Source of the DNA: Eucalyptus grandis
Taxonomy: Eukaryota > Streptophyta > Magnoliopsida > Myrtales > Myrtaceae
DNA: 64,000 nucleotides
Direction of reading: 5' to 3'
Assembly: GCF_016545825.1 (NCBI RefSeq)
Contig: NC_052612.1
Coordinates: 9,610,001 to 9,674,000 of the forward strand
The translations under genes were made by a program, and so were the position numbers. Below, one piece after another: positions 13,195-25,800 of this stretch. The notes under the pieces are model-generated. The model searched no databases. It saw only the letters and a list, made by a program, of their open reading frames with translations, and was not told where the DNA came from. Numbering within the stretch: position 1 is the first letter of the stretch; every line of letters begins with the position of its first letter.

Positions 13195-15925
13195 TTTTTG
13201 TCGCTTTTTCGGCCACTTCGAGGATTCCCCTAATGACACTCTCCCCTCCCTTCCTCCCTTCCTCCCTCCTTTCTGCCTACTTAAAAGAGGTTGACCGCCA
13301 CCGCACGATTTCCTCACCACCTCCCCCCAAGAAAATTAATCAATTTGGGATGGATGGAGGGAGGGAGTGGTCGTGGGGAGTTTAAGCAGATCTATTCTCG
13401 AAATTAGAAATTTATTTATCTATAATTCATGACTTTCGAGACCCTGAAATCGATCATGAACCGATCAAACTGGTTTGGTCCGATTTCATAATCTGCCTTG
13501 GACCGTTTGGATTTATTCTGATGGATTGATTTTTGTTTATGATCTTTTGAATGGTATTAATTGGTTTGGTCCCCTACACTCATTCATGAAAATAAGTATT
13601 GATTCGGTCGTATAAGACATGCGGGAGAATTGATTGCTTGGGATGTCATTAATGAAAAGTCACACCTTGGTTTCTTGAAGATGGACTAGGGAAAACGCCT
13701 TGTCATTTTATGATTTGATTTGTGTTTTAAAGCTCAACCCCCACCTGGAAAATGTTATCGAGTGAGTATAATAACATCGGATATTATAAGCTCGAGAGGT
13801 AACTTGTAAATAGTTGAAAATATTTGTACGTACATTGTAGACACATAAATTCTGGTGACCTGTTTAATCATTCATTAGCTCCATATAAAATTATGGATTG
13901 ATTTTTAACCCCTAGCAAAATTAGTTTTCATTATATTGCATGGCATATATACATTAAGAGCATTTGCATTAATATAACAGAATTATTTTTTTAGGAAAAT
14001 AGAGAGAAAAAAATTAATTTACAAATATTATTTTAAAAAAGAAAGAAAGAAAAAAGCGAGATCGGGCGAGAGTTGGGAATCGAATTGAGATAATTAGACT
14101 TTAATCAAATTCTTAATAAGTCGGAAGCAAGTGGTTTTAAAGTCAAATCGATCTAATCATAAAATTTGAAATCTATCCGTACAAGGCAACTCCTAAATTC
14201 TAAAACCCGAATTGTTTGTTTGGCCCAAATTTAGGGTCAATTTAGAGAGAACTGACTGATTTTTTTATTTTTTTTTAGCTTAGTAGTATATATACGTCAA
14301 CAAACAAATAATTAAAACCGCAATATATAGCAACAAAAAGGTGAGAAGTAAAGCTCTTGTAAAAGCCAAATAAAAATCTAAAGTAGTAGGGAATTATCCA
14401 ACTCGACTCATCAAGCCAAATGAATAATAAAGCAACAATAGAAATATCCATTTACCAAAAGCAAAAACCCATAAAAGATGAACACGTAAAAAATAAAATA
14501 AATAATAAAAACTTCATAACAAGTAACATAAAAATATCGATTCTCGTTCATCCATAAAAAAAAAAATTGGTCCAAATTTTAATCACCTGAAAAGAAATGC
14601 AAACAACGGGTATAGTTAAAATGGGTTCAATTTAGAGCTCAGTCTACTAGTCTAGTTTAGCACCTTAACCTCAAAACTAGACTGCACAAGATCGATTTCC
14701 AATTTTTGGGACCGATGACCATTTCTCGAGGGAACAAAACAGAATCAGACTGCAGGCGCCGGTCCAGACCGATGCTAACCCCCACTATCGACCAATTAAA
14801 TAAATATCTGGATTTCTTTCGATGATGTCGATTTTGTTTACAATCTTCTGGAAAAAAAAAATAAAAAATTAACTGGTCTGGTCCCCCACACCCGTGTATG
14901 AAAAGAGGATCGATTCAATCGTCAAGGGACATGCGGGAGAATTGACTGCTCGGGATGTCGTCGAGGAGAACCCGTGCTCTAGTTTCTTGAAGGCAAACTT
15001 GGGGAAAACGCCTCGTCGTTTTATTATTCGATCCGCGTTTCGGCCTGACCCGACCCCTGAAAATGTTCTCGAACGAGCCTAACACCGTCGAGCGTAGCGA
15101 AGACGAGAAGGCGAACCTGGTGAGCTACGAGAAGAGGCTCGAGGAGATGATATGTAGAGGTGAGGAATAGGCGTGCGAGGCCATTTTGGAAGTTTAGGGG
15201 TTAATGCGTGACATTTGAAAGTACAAGGGCAAAATGTGTAATGTCCTCGGAGTTAGTATGGGTATTATGAAACTGGGTCAATACTGTGAAAATTCAAAAT
15301 TAGTATATTTGTGATCAATTTATTTCAAATTAATTTTTTGATAATAAAAAACCCAAAATTAATACACTAGTAATAAATTTATCTACCGTTTAGATTTTAC
15401 CTTTGAATTATTGAGTTATATGACACCAATTATATAATTTTGAGTTTTATCCTCTATTTATCATGGGTGTATCAGTTGGTGACTTTTCGTAGTATTATTA
15501 CTCTTTGAGAGAAACTAACATAGAGCAAAATTACCGCAAATGTATTGGCTTGAGTTTTTTTTTTTTTATCATAAATGTATCAATTTGGGTTTTTAGTAAT
15601 TAAAAAATTATTTTGACATAAAATTGTTATAAATGTATTTATTTGGAGTTTTCGTGGTATTAACCTTATGAAATTCTCTATCATATTAAAATAAACAAAT
15701 AGATGTTCAAGAGAATATCATTTCAACTCACCAAGGTTAGATTTTCTTTTTTAATGAAAACATACAAGTTCCAATATCAAATCGAAACGACCAGAAAAAA
15801 AGGGAACATTGCTTTTGGAATTTGGACGTTCCCACTTTAGGATTCTAATGGTCCCTTTTTGCCCGCTTAAAAGAGTTCCATCGCCATCGCACGATTTTCT
15901 CACCACCTTCTCAAAACTTATTAAA
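13195..15925 (+). repeat. Two interleaved pairs of diverged direct repeats
   Basis: Pair one: about 13405-13800 and 14765-15150 share the order GGTTTGGTCC...CCCACACC, GACATGCGGGAGAATTGA, GGGATGTC, TTTCTTGAAG and GGAAAACGCCT. Pair two: about 13195-13330 and 15775-15925 share the TTAAAAGAG...CGCACGATTT core followed by TCACCACCT. This looks like a duplicated, decayed segment. The second member of pair one has the more open frame (about 14894-15166). Confidence 0.65.
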
Positions 15926-16249
15926 TTGGGCTGAGTGGTTCTTGAGTTGGGTTGATCCAATCATGAAATCTAGAACTTATTTTTATGAGATCGGTTTCCA
16001 AATTTTGAAATTCGAAACTGACCCTGGACCCGCTGACTTAGTCTTGTTTTAGGGTTGATCGTGATTCCTTTATATATTGGTTATGGAATCATGTCATTGT
16101 CTCTTTATGCCATGTAAAGCATGTTTCAATTCTCAATAAGTGAAAAGCAAATTTTTTTTTGAAAAAAAATTCGGTTCAAACTAAACCAATAAAATCGGTT
16201 ATTGATGATGAATTCAAGTCAATTTAGTTCGATTTCTGGATCAAATAAA

Positions 16250-17648
16250 TTTGGTGTGCACCCTAAGTAGTTCAAGCTTTACCTGTGTTGGGCAGTTTCC
16301 TACTTTGCCTCGCGAGGACCACAAGAGGCGGCCTCGCCTGCCCTGTCCCGGCTCCTGGCGGCCCCGCCCGGCCCCGCCGGGAGCCGGGCAGCGGCGGGGC
16401 AGTTTCTCGCGCCCAAATTCTCTGATACCAAATGAAAAAAATAATAAATTTAAAAAAATTCAGATTAGGGCGCCAAAAAGTGATTGCAGAAATTGGAGCG
16501 CGCAATCCCTCATTGCAGTCCCACTAGGCACTCCAGTCTTCTCGATCGCGCCTGACCCGGCCGCCGCCTCCGCCGCCGCCGCCGCCGTTGCCGTCAGACG
16601 ACCTCCGGCCGGCGTCCCCACCTCTCGCCGGCCTCGCTTTCCCGCCATCACCAGCCTCCTCGGTGAGTCCCTTCAGTCGTTGCGTTCTCTCTTCCGCGAT
16701 GCGGCCGGCCGTAGCTCGGCTCGCCGCGAACTCGCCGGCGGCCGCCGTCTTCGAGCCGGGTAGGGGAAGGGATTAGCTCGCGGCTCAGCATTTCGGCCGA
16801 TTACCATCGCGTTCCCGCGGGGAGGGGGGAACTTTCCTTTGCGGAGCTCCTCATTCTTTCGGATTCAGCGTAGTGCGCTTTGGCCGCTTTTTTTTTTTTT
16901 TTTGTTTTTTTTTCCTCTTAAAATTCCATGCCCGCGACAAAAGATGCGAAATTTGGTCGGTTGGTTGTGTTTTCAGGGTTAATTCGTTGAATGGGAAGCT
17001 GACGAGTGAGTCTTGATTTGTTTTTCTGGTCCTTGCAGCTCTTCGTTCTTTGGAGGGTATGAACCATGCTTGCCATTTCATAGCTACGAAGTCCATGTGA
17101 GGGTCCTTGAATTAATTCTGTTTCGAGACGAATTTGGATTTAGTTGCCTGGCTGTTACTTTGGGGTTCAAGTTTGCCTCTCTGTTAATTGTTTTTAGTTT
17201 GAATTATATATTGGATGGTTTTCTTTATCAATGGCAAGAACAAAGTGACATACTGTAAATTGTCTTGGGAACTCTAGCGTTTCAACTCCAAGGAAAAAGT
17301 GAATTGTGGATGCGTATCAGTGGATGAGTACATTGAAAGTCTCAACTCTTATGTACGAAATGCAATTGCGTAAGCTCTGAATGGTTTCAAAATAGTGCAG
17401 TGGAATCTCTGAAGTTAGTGATTACCATGGAAGAGAAACCAGAAAAGTAATGAATGGAAGACTTTATTGCACTTTTTCAAAAACTTTTAGGGCTCCATTG
17501 TGATCAGTAACAATGTTTAGAGCGTCTTGTATACTTTTCCCCTTGTTGATGTGAAGCTCTGATATCTTGCTGGAAAGATCATCTTCATTAATAAATGTTT
17601 TAAGCCTTCCCTAAGTACATTGCTTTTGCTCTGTGGGCTTTTCTGCAG
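16250..17648 (+). promoter_or_regulatory. Promoter, leader exon and first intron of the thymidylate kinase gene
   Basis: A GC-rich block (16300-16780) follows AT-rich DNA. It has a GCC-repeat stretch near 16560-16590 and a strong donor consensus (CG|GTGAGT) after 16661. An ATG at 16699 opens a 20-residue Ala/Arg-rich frame (MRPAVARLAANSPAAAVFEP) that resembles an organelle presequence, but its natural donor phase does not join the next exon in frame. The acceptor CTGCAG at 17643-17648 opens the exon containing the kinase start. Confidence 0.5.
16347..16388. repeat. GC-rich hairpin in the TMPK upstream region
   Basis: Arms 16347-16361 and 16374-16388 pair over 15 bases with one mismatch around a 12-base loop. 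The element is almost entirely G and C, in contrast to the flanks. Confidence 0.8.
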
Positions 17649-17730
17649 AAATTTTGGTGCTGTTGCTGCCAAGAAGTCGTTCATTTTTTTACCAAAGTTT
17701 TCTCAGCAGTCTTGCATCCGGGGGATTAGA

Positions 17731-20132
17731 ATGGAGAAGGGTCAGAACAACTGCCTAAATGGTGGCGGCAGTGAGTCAAGAGGTGCTCTTATTGTTCTAG
17801 AAGGATTGGATCGTAGTGGTAAGAGTTCGCAGTCAACAAGGCTGCTTTCTTTCTTGGAGGGACTGGGGCATTCGACTGAACTGTGGCGATTTCCGGACAG
17901 AACTACGAGCATTGGTCAGATGATATCTTCCTACCTCTCTAATGAATCACAGTTAGATGACTGCACGACACATCTACTATTCAGCGCTAACAGATGGGAG
18001 AAGAGGTATGCCATCTTTCTTGTAAGCAGCTTGCATTTTCCTTTGCTAAAATCTGTACACCATGGTCATCTATTTGCTAGCACAGACAAGCTTAGCAAAT
18101 ATGTAGCTCTGTTTGCCAACTAAGTGGTTCTCGCTTTTCTTTAGTGAGCTGGTGGACACGATGCCTTCTTCATCTTACAGTACCAGGATGGCTAATGATT
18201 CTGGGGTTCTTGTTAAACTTAACAAGGTGGAAGGTCGACACCTATTATTCATTGACCATCTGTTTTAATGGTCATGTTTACATGCTTACCCTTGTCTTTG
18301 TCAGAAGGTATCAGCGAAAATGATAACATAATAGTTAGAAATTTCTGGAAGATAAGACAGTGAAAAATAATTAAATTGGTGTTTGGTTTGGGCAATTGGT
18401 AGCTCGAGAATGAAAGCATCCAGGATCTCTATGAGATCAAAAATTCTAACATGTGATTTGGTTAGGTATTTTTTGCATCTGTTACACAACTAGTGTGGAG
18501 AAGTAAGACAAATCATGAATATGATTATGATATAATACCATGTGTGAATGTTAAATGGTATAGTGGACTTATGAGATACTTTCTAGATGGGATGGTTGGT
18601 TGCAAAATTATCGTTATCAGTATATGGGATGGTCAATATCTTTCGAGCAAACTATTGTTGAGTAGTCTTTTTGACAGGGTTGTCATATGGCATATGATTA
18701 AGTATTCTTGCTCTCAAACTAGTGCTGCAAATTAGCATGCCTTATATTTCCATTTCTTTTCTTTTTGGTTTTGTCATGCTAGTCTTGTACAAAGTATATG
18801 GTAAACAGGTACCAGGATGATTTCCCATTTTATTGGCCAATTACCTCTCTCATGTTTGCAGATCTTTGATGGAAAAAAAGCTGAGATCTGGTACTACCCT
18901 CATTGTTGATCGATATTCATACTCTGGCATTGCTTTTTCATCTGCCAAAGGACTTGATTTTGAATGGTGCAAGGTTAGTGCTGCTAGAGCATATTTCAGC
19001 AGAAGACTCAATCTTCTTTATGTTGTACTTTGGAAATGATATCTTTTTCTCTCTTCTCAGGCACCAGAGATTGGTTTGGTGGCCCCAGATTTGGTCTTCT
19101 ATCTGGACATACCACCTGAGGTAATCTTGTTTTACTGAGAGAGAGCTGAAACTCTTTGCTTGTGAGATGAAAAGAATAGTGAGGATTTAAATTGTTGAAT
19201 GTATGATGCCGTACTATTGCTTTATTGTAATATCCTGGAAGTAGCACTTCCTGAATCCGGGTGGCAATTTCAAAATTACAGAAAGCTGCAGAGAGAGGAG
19301 GATATGGAAATGAGCGGTATGAGAAACTTGAGTTTCAAAGGAAGGTTGGTAAAAGCTACCAGGCTCTGCGCGATGCCTCATGGCAGGTAGGTCAAAACTT
19401 CATCTACTGAATGCAGCAATGTGATTTTGACTGTGTTTGGTCGTTCATGTTAATATACCTTGTGTGTTGTCATCTGGGAAATTCCCACCTGGGTTGCTGT
19501 GGTTTTGGGAATCTTTGTAGGCTACATTTGCAATCCTCAAAAGATCCATAGTTGGTTCTTGTCTTCTCATTATTATTTAAAGCACTCAAATAAGGATTAA
19601 ATTTTACAGTAAACATGGATCCCCAGGTGTATTTAGTTTACCTTGGTTATCAGCTTACAACTAGGGAAGGTTTAGTTCTGATATGTAGCTTTTAGGTGAC
19701 TGCTGTACATGGTTTTCCACACTGACATTTCCCGTTAGATTTTACAGCTGTGTGAATTCCTTTCCCGTGCATCTTATATGATTTGGCATGTTTGCGTTGC
19801 GTTTCGATCTGCACTTTGGATGCCACGGAAGAATGCTTTGTTTCTTATCATGATGGGGATCGATGTTGCAGTTCTATCCTTTTTCCTTTTTTTTTTTTTG
19901 GTTTCTTGACCCTTAAACGACTGAGAGGGCTGTATTTTTATTTTTATTTTTGGTTGAAAAGGGGCTGTATTTACATAGCTGCTGATCATATGGGTCCCTT
20001 AATATTTGTTTGCAGATTGTAGATGCTCTGTTGCCAATGGATGAAATAGCAAAACAGATGCAGGAGACTGCGATCAATTGTGTCTTGGAATGTCAAAAGG
20101 GCAAGCGCCTTTCACATCTATGGTCATGTTGA
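17731..20132 (+). CDS. TMPK: Thymidylate kinase (dTMP kinase)
   Basis: Phosphorylates dTMP to dTDP with ATP, the penultimate step of dTTP synthesis. Five coding segments join in phase: 17731-18005, 18862-18973, 19061-19120, 19282-19386 and 20016-20132, giving 222 residues, normal for the family. The P-loop is GLDRSGKS (residues about 25-32). The base-binding region reads [19 protein letters not shown]. The DR(Y) motif is [17 protein letters not shown]. The acidic-strand segment is [11 protein letters not shown], and the LID region follows ([17 protein letters not shown]). The end is HLWSC. I start at the ATG at 17731 (MEKGQNN). The same exon stays open 27 codons upstream to the acceptor at 17648 with a basic, hydrophobic run (NFGAVAAKKSFIFLPKFSQQ), so an organelle-targeted form from an upstream exon is possible, as reported for plant TMPKs. 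All introns are GT-AG. No defect is seen. Confidence 0.93.
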
Positions 20133-22879
20133 TTCTGTCTAGCAACATTGAAGACCTCGAGCACTACTGGCTGGTTGTTTTAAGCTAGAGCGTTCTGCGG
20201 CTATTTATATCTTATCGTAAGAGGAAAATCTTATGCGCTGTTTAGCTATGAAACTTTTTACCGTTTCAGGACCGGCATGAAGTGTGATATTGCTTTGTGA
20301 GTCAACAGTATTACAATGAGTTTTGCGCGCGGAGTTTTGTCTACATTTGGATTTTCTCTTTGTATTTCGTGTTTGTATCACCCTAAGATGGATTGTCAAA
20401 CAAATTTTATCCTCTAACGATTATGAAGTCATTATATTGGATTACACATTCGCGATGTTCTTAGGTTCTTTAATTTTCTACCTCACGGATAAGTTTAATT
20501 TTTGGCCAGTGATGCAACATATTTATTCAAAGTCATTAAGATAAAGATTTGATTACGGAGTTTTCTCTTAGATCAAGAACTGTTCCAACATTTCAAAGAA
20601 GTGTGTGGGGTTTAGCAGTTTGGAAAACATGAAACCATCTTGAAATGATATTCAAACTTGTCGACTTGAGATTGTAAAGTCACATTGTAATCCCACTAAA
20701 GCAATTATATGGATGATTTCTTGATTAATTTTAGCTAAACTTCTAATATTTACTTCAAAAGTTGTCTTGTAGGATCGAACTTCTCTCCTTTCTTAAAAGG
20801 GATGTTCTCTTTTATCTGGTCACGACAATAGCCTAATACTTGGGGTGCGGAAACAATCAATTTAGATTTTTTAAATAATCACTTATATTACTTAAAATAA
20901 TCGGTCAATGAAAAATGCTTTCGTTGCTTATGACAATTTAGAACTAAATTTTCGTGGACAATGAAAAATTATTTTTCGTCTATTCATTCTCTAGGCGTTT
21001 CTTATGTATTGATTTAAAGAATAAAAATTGTAAAACTTGTGCGCATCGCTTAATTTTGTGGTTGAAATTGCTGAGTCCAACCTTTCAACAAGGAGTTCAA
21101 GCTCTCGGTTTTGAAAATTTCTGATAGTATTAGGCTCGACTTCATACCTTTCACGATTAATTTTTATTTATTTATTTATAAAACATCTTTTTGCACTCAA
21201 TTAATCAGTGACGTCCGTGCCAGTATGTCTATTCTCCACTTAATTTTTTATTGCTTCATTTGTTTCCTTGTGCCTTGGCGGGGCCACTTGGTAAAACAAT
21301 GGGCCTTTTATGCTTTATGAAGCACGAGGTTCTCAAAGCTTATTTCTTGCTGGCAGCCACCTTTTTGGGCACGGTATATACTAGTGTTGTGCAAGATTGT
21401 ATATATATGCAAAAAATAATGGACAAAAAGTTTTAAAAAATTATTTAATAATAAAAGTGGATGATGACGATGACGAAGATATTTTCCATTGAGGTGGGTG
21501 GAAAGCGTCGATGGCAACACTAATCAGATATTTGCGAAATCCGAATGTCATCGTTTTCATCGAACGAAAGGACACCTTCTTTTTGTCCCCCCCAACCAAA
21601 GTCAAGATGGTCCACAGAGTTGGAATTCTGTAGATAAGACCAACGATCATGTTGGGAGTGCATTGCTGTGGAAAAAGCTGCCATCACATTACTCCCCAAT
21701 CAATGCGGTTTGGTCAGACGTCAAAAAGCATCGTCCTCCGACTGTATCGTCAGACGTTGCTGCTGTCCTGTGATTGCCCTCGTGACTACTATTGGTTGGC
21801 CCATCCTCTTGTGCTCAAAGAGATAGAATCTACTCATCAAGGTGCCGATTCTCATCCTGATTCTTCTTATCCTGATTCTCGTTCAGACCTAAAGCATCAA
21901 AAGAAGCAGAAGAGGCTTCTCCATCGGCCACCGCCACTCCTTGCACCGTCCCCTCCCGGCTAAATAGAGACCTCCCTAAACCCTAACCGCGAAACCATCG
22001 CGACATCTACATGAGATTTGAAATGGGAGGAAGGAGATCAGCGGATTCGACTCTCCCCCACTAATGGACTCCCAAAAAAGGGCCCTTTTAGAATGGAAAT
22101 AGAGAATACAATCCACCTTAGCATGTCCATTACAACATATGGTCATTGGCTAAAAGCACTAGATTTACTGCAAAGATGTGTATTTTTCTTCCTTAATAGT
22201 AGGAAATACCTAAGATTTTACAGTAAAAAAGAGTTGAACTTTTCACTTCAAATCATCCCCACACTAGATTTTCTCTGGAGGTTCATTGAATATGTGTTGA
22301 GAACCCCATATAACCTTTCAACTTTGTAGATGAAATCATCCCCAAGTGCTGAGAGGAAAATCCCCTAGACTTTAGTAGATTATAAGTCGATCCTCACTTT
22401 TTGCAACATGCTGATTCCTCGACTTGTTAAACAACACCGGAATTAGATCCACAATCCCTTTGTACCGGTTGCAACTTTATGTAAAATTGGTGATGCCAAT
22501 TCATCCCCATGCTTACCACCCGCGCAAGTCCAAAAAAAGACAACCTTGATCTCCAGCACAGCACAAGCACTATAATTGCATAGATAATATCCGTGCTTTT
22601 AGTTGAGGCACAAGTTCCGACCACATAGGAAAAAACAAATACATTATAGACATGATAATTCTTCCACAAAGCTGACAGGATTCGAATCCAATTGGGCTTC
22701 AGCAAGATTGGTGCCAATGGCAACCTATATTTACAATCTGTTAAAAATCATGTCTGACATGTTGAAAAGTACCTATATTGACCAGATTCAGCATGTTCAA
22801 AATCAAATATATGCATATTGACACCAACAAGCTATTGGAATACAACTTCTATTTTTCCTCTGATTCAATACAATATACT
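20133..22879. other. Spacer between convergent TMPK and KNL1 genes
   Basis: No gene is recognised. The left part should include the TMPK 3' UTR. A promoter-like patch lies at 21.6-22.0 kb (see the telo-box entry). The rest is AT-rich, with short frames lacking domains. Confidence 0.5.
21968..21990 (+). promoter_or_regulatory. Telo-box-like element in a leader-like patch
   Basis: CTAAACCCTAACCGCG contains the AAACCCTAA telo-box found in many plant promoters of growth and translation genes. It follows a moderately GC-rich patch and precedes a short frame starting near 22013. No continuing gene is seen downstream, so this may be a relic of a gene 5' end. Confidence 0.4.
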
Positions 22880-25800
22880 TTAACCTCGCAATTCCTTGGA
22901 GACACATCGGCAGAGCCTCAAAATTCTTGAGTATCCCACCCGTAGACGCTCTATAGCAGTTGTAATCTCCTTTGAAAGTGACTGAGGCAGCGAGTGAGAA
23001 ATTTTCTCCATGGAAGCTTCAACATGATATGGGAGAGCCTCCGAAGGATAAAGCCCACTGTCCAATGGAAATCATCACCAAGAGTCATCTTTAATTCAAG
23101 AGAAAAGATCAAAAAAGGTCTATAGATTCAACCCCCTATGTATGAATATAGTTTGAATACACAATCTGTAATAAGCTTCGAACTAAGAAGCCCAGAAAAA
23201 AGGTTCAATATGAATTAGTCAAAAGTCATGCCATAGAGTGGTGCCGCAAAAAAAAAAAAAAAAACTGTAGTCTAAAACAGAATAGGATTTGTTTGAAAAT
23301 AAATACTGCTCCAAACGTAAAAAATACTTTTCCTAAATCATAGCAGCACTGAGCTAATCCAACCGACACTGATAGAAGTCCAAATAGGAGACAGAAAAGT
23401 AGAGTAGATGCCAATGTTGAACCCAATAATCAGAGAAAACTCATGCATGAAGCAAACTATTGCTCATCTCTGTAATGGCAAATTTTAAATTCATAGATTA
23501 GACACCAAAAGCCAGAACGAATTTGAGCAAAACAAAAGGACATCATATGGTTAGGTAATCAATTAGAAAGTCCTTTAAGAAGCAAACCCAGGTGAGTACG
23601 TCACATGATTGGTCAAGTATAATATAAGAGAAGCGAATTGCAGTGATCTAATACCCAAGTAGCATTTTCTAAGTTGGGTGACCTGTCCAGAGGAGCATAA
23701 ATGAAACTTTAAAAAAGAATGCTAGTCTCTCTTGTAAAGCTATCAGCAAGTAAATGCACGTCTTTTTCAAGCTGCAAAGAAGCTTGAGGAACCTTCAGAT
23801 GGGAACAACCAGAACATATTAAAAGAACTTAAAGAAATTTACCAATTCAGACATGTCACGTCAAAGCTTAATGCCACCTTCTGATCACTGCGGAAGTCGA
23901 TGAAGGAAAGCAGCAGATCAAGTTGCCCATCTGTAAAATACATGAATCACACAATCAGGGCACATAGTGACAATGTAGATCAATATATGGAAAGTCTCAT
24001 TTTAGAAAGAATGAAGTAAAGGCAGGCCAGACAAGTGCATCATCAATGCAAAAAGGTGGCCTAAGACTGAGCTATAGAGATGGAACATATATTAGAAAAG
24101 GAGGGCAAAAATTGCCATATTTGGGTCCCTCAATTAAAATTGCCAACACAAAAAAAAGTTGGTCGACAATGTGACAGTTGGCAATTGTCATCTGATGTAC
24201 AAACTAAGAATTTGATCAATTTAATGCCATTTAAGTTCCCAGACTTGTCTTTGCTTCTCCAAATTTCATCCTCAAATTAAAATTCTCTGCTCAATTCTGA
24301 AACTTATCAACTCTTTTCAAAAGTAAGTTCTCACTCAGCGATTCTTAACCACTTGTTGCTGTGGTTATTATGTCTCTTATTAGCAAAGAACCTGATCAAC
24401 AACCAATCCCACCAATATTAAAGCACCAAGACATTTGAAACTGCACTTTCCTAAAAATTGACTTCCTGTAAGTATGAAGACAAAATCGACCATTTATTTC
24501 TAAAAATGAAAACAAGGACCCAGTAACTCTCTCCAACATGCCCATTAATAAAACTGACTGGAAACGCATTTGGAAAAAGTCTTTAAGTTCAAGAACCACC
24601 TTCAAAAAGAATTCAGCAGCCGGACCACATTGAGAAAAAGCAGCAAATTCAAGGTCAAAACAACACTTACAAATTGATGGGCAAAGTGCAATTTGCATTT
24701 AGATGAAGAAAAGAAATTATGAGTAAGGGACAACCCACCTACAACAAGAAAGCAACTATACACGATGCTGACTTCAAAATCAAAATCTAAGTTCACTAGC
24801 AGGCCACAATGAGTTACTAGTGAGAATCTAAAAAATGTGACATCAGCATCATTGCAGCAATTCTTTAGGTCTCTTGTTTCAAAAATTCATCATCAAGTTT
24901 AAATGCGGGTGAAAATGAATGCATCATGAAAGCAGAATTTTGTGTGGAAGGGTGCAGATCACATGAGAAGGTGGCACTAAAATGTATAAGTACCAAAAAA
25001 ATTCAACAAAAGAATTTATTTGAGAAATAAGGAAACAGAGTCCAAGCACAAAATTTTTTGTTACCTCTTGAAGAGAAAAACTTGTGTGTGTTAGACTCTT
25101 GATTTCTAGTCGTGCTAGAAGTAATTCCTCAAGTACATCCAAGAGATTTCTAAGAAGCAGATGTGTCATCTGCAAAGCCATAAAAATGAAGTAAGAAAAT
25201 TTGGCCAAGATACAGCTATAGAGAACACGGCCTTTGCCAATAACCTCATATGGCTTCCATGACAAAATGACTGGAGAATAAAGGGATAAGCATTTCATCT
25301 AGACTAAACCGTCAAAAGCTTACGAGTGAAACTTACTTGCGTTTCCTTTGCCAAACATCTTGAAGTGGCATAGTTCTTAACTGTCTCACTATTGAAAACA
25401 AAAGCGAATGCTGTGCGAGCTGCCATATTTGGATAATTCTAACAAAAGGAAAAAAACATCTTTCAGGTCTAGTTGCAAAACACCAACAAATAAGCCACAA
25501 GATACCATGAAAGACTGTTGTACTTCTTCCCATATTAGTGAAAATCCATTACCTGTTCTATCTTTGTATCGGCCAATTTGTTGGAAACTGTTAAACTTGG
25601 AACTGGATGAGCAGTCAAACTGAGCCTGCATTGATTCAAGGAAACGGCGAAACTAAAAATTAAAATGGCACTACATTTTATACGCTGCTTTAGAAATGTA
25701 AAGTGAAATTTTCTATAGCATGAATCAGGATTGAAGAAGCAACCTTTGGTAAATTAATCCAAGATAGTCAAGAGTGATATCATGATGGCCACTTTTACTC

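Larger units (their letters stand above)
10600..16249. other. Repeat-rich intergenic spacer between divergent COL and TMPK genes
   Basis: AT-rich spacer with homopolymer tracts and several local duplications listed separately. The longest frames (12.7-13.3 kb) overlap on both strands in GC-rich, low-complexity DNA and show no domain. A short frame around 15060-15165 (starting MFSNEPNTVERSEDEKANL) looks coding-like in composition, but I do not recognise it. Confidence 0.5.

Noticed and set aside
12689..13320. Long frames on both strands near the GA microsatellite
   Set aside because: They mirror GC-rich composition; no motif and no splice structure.
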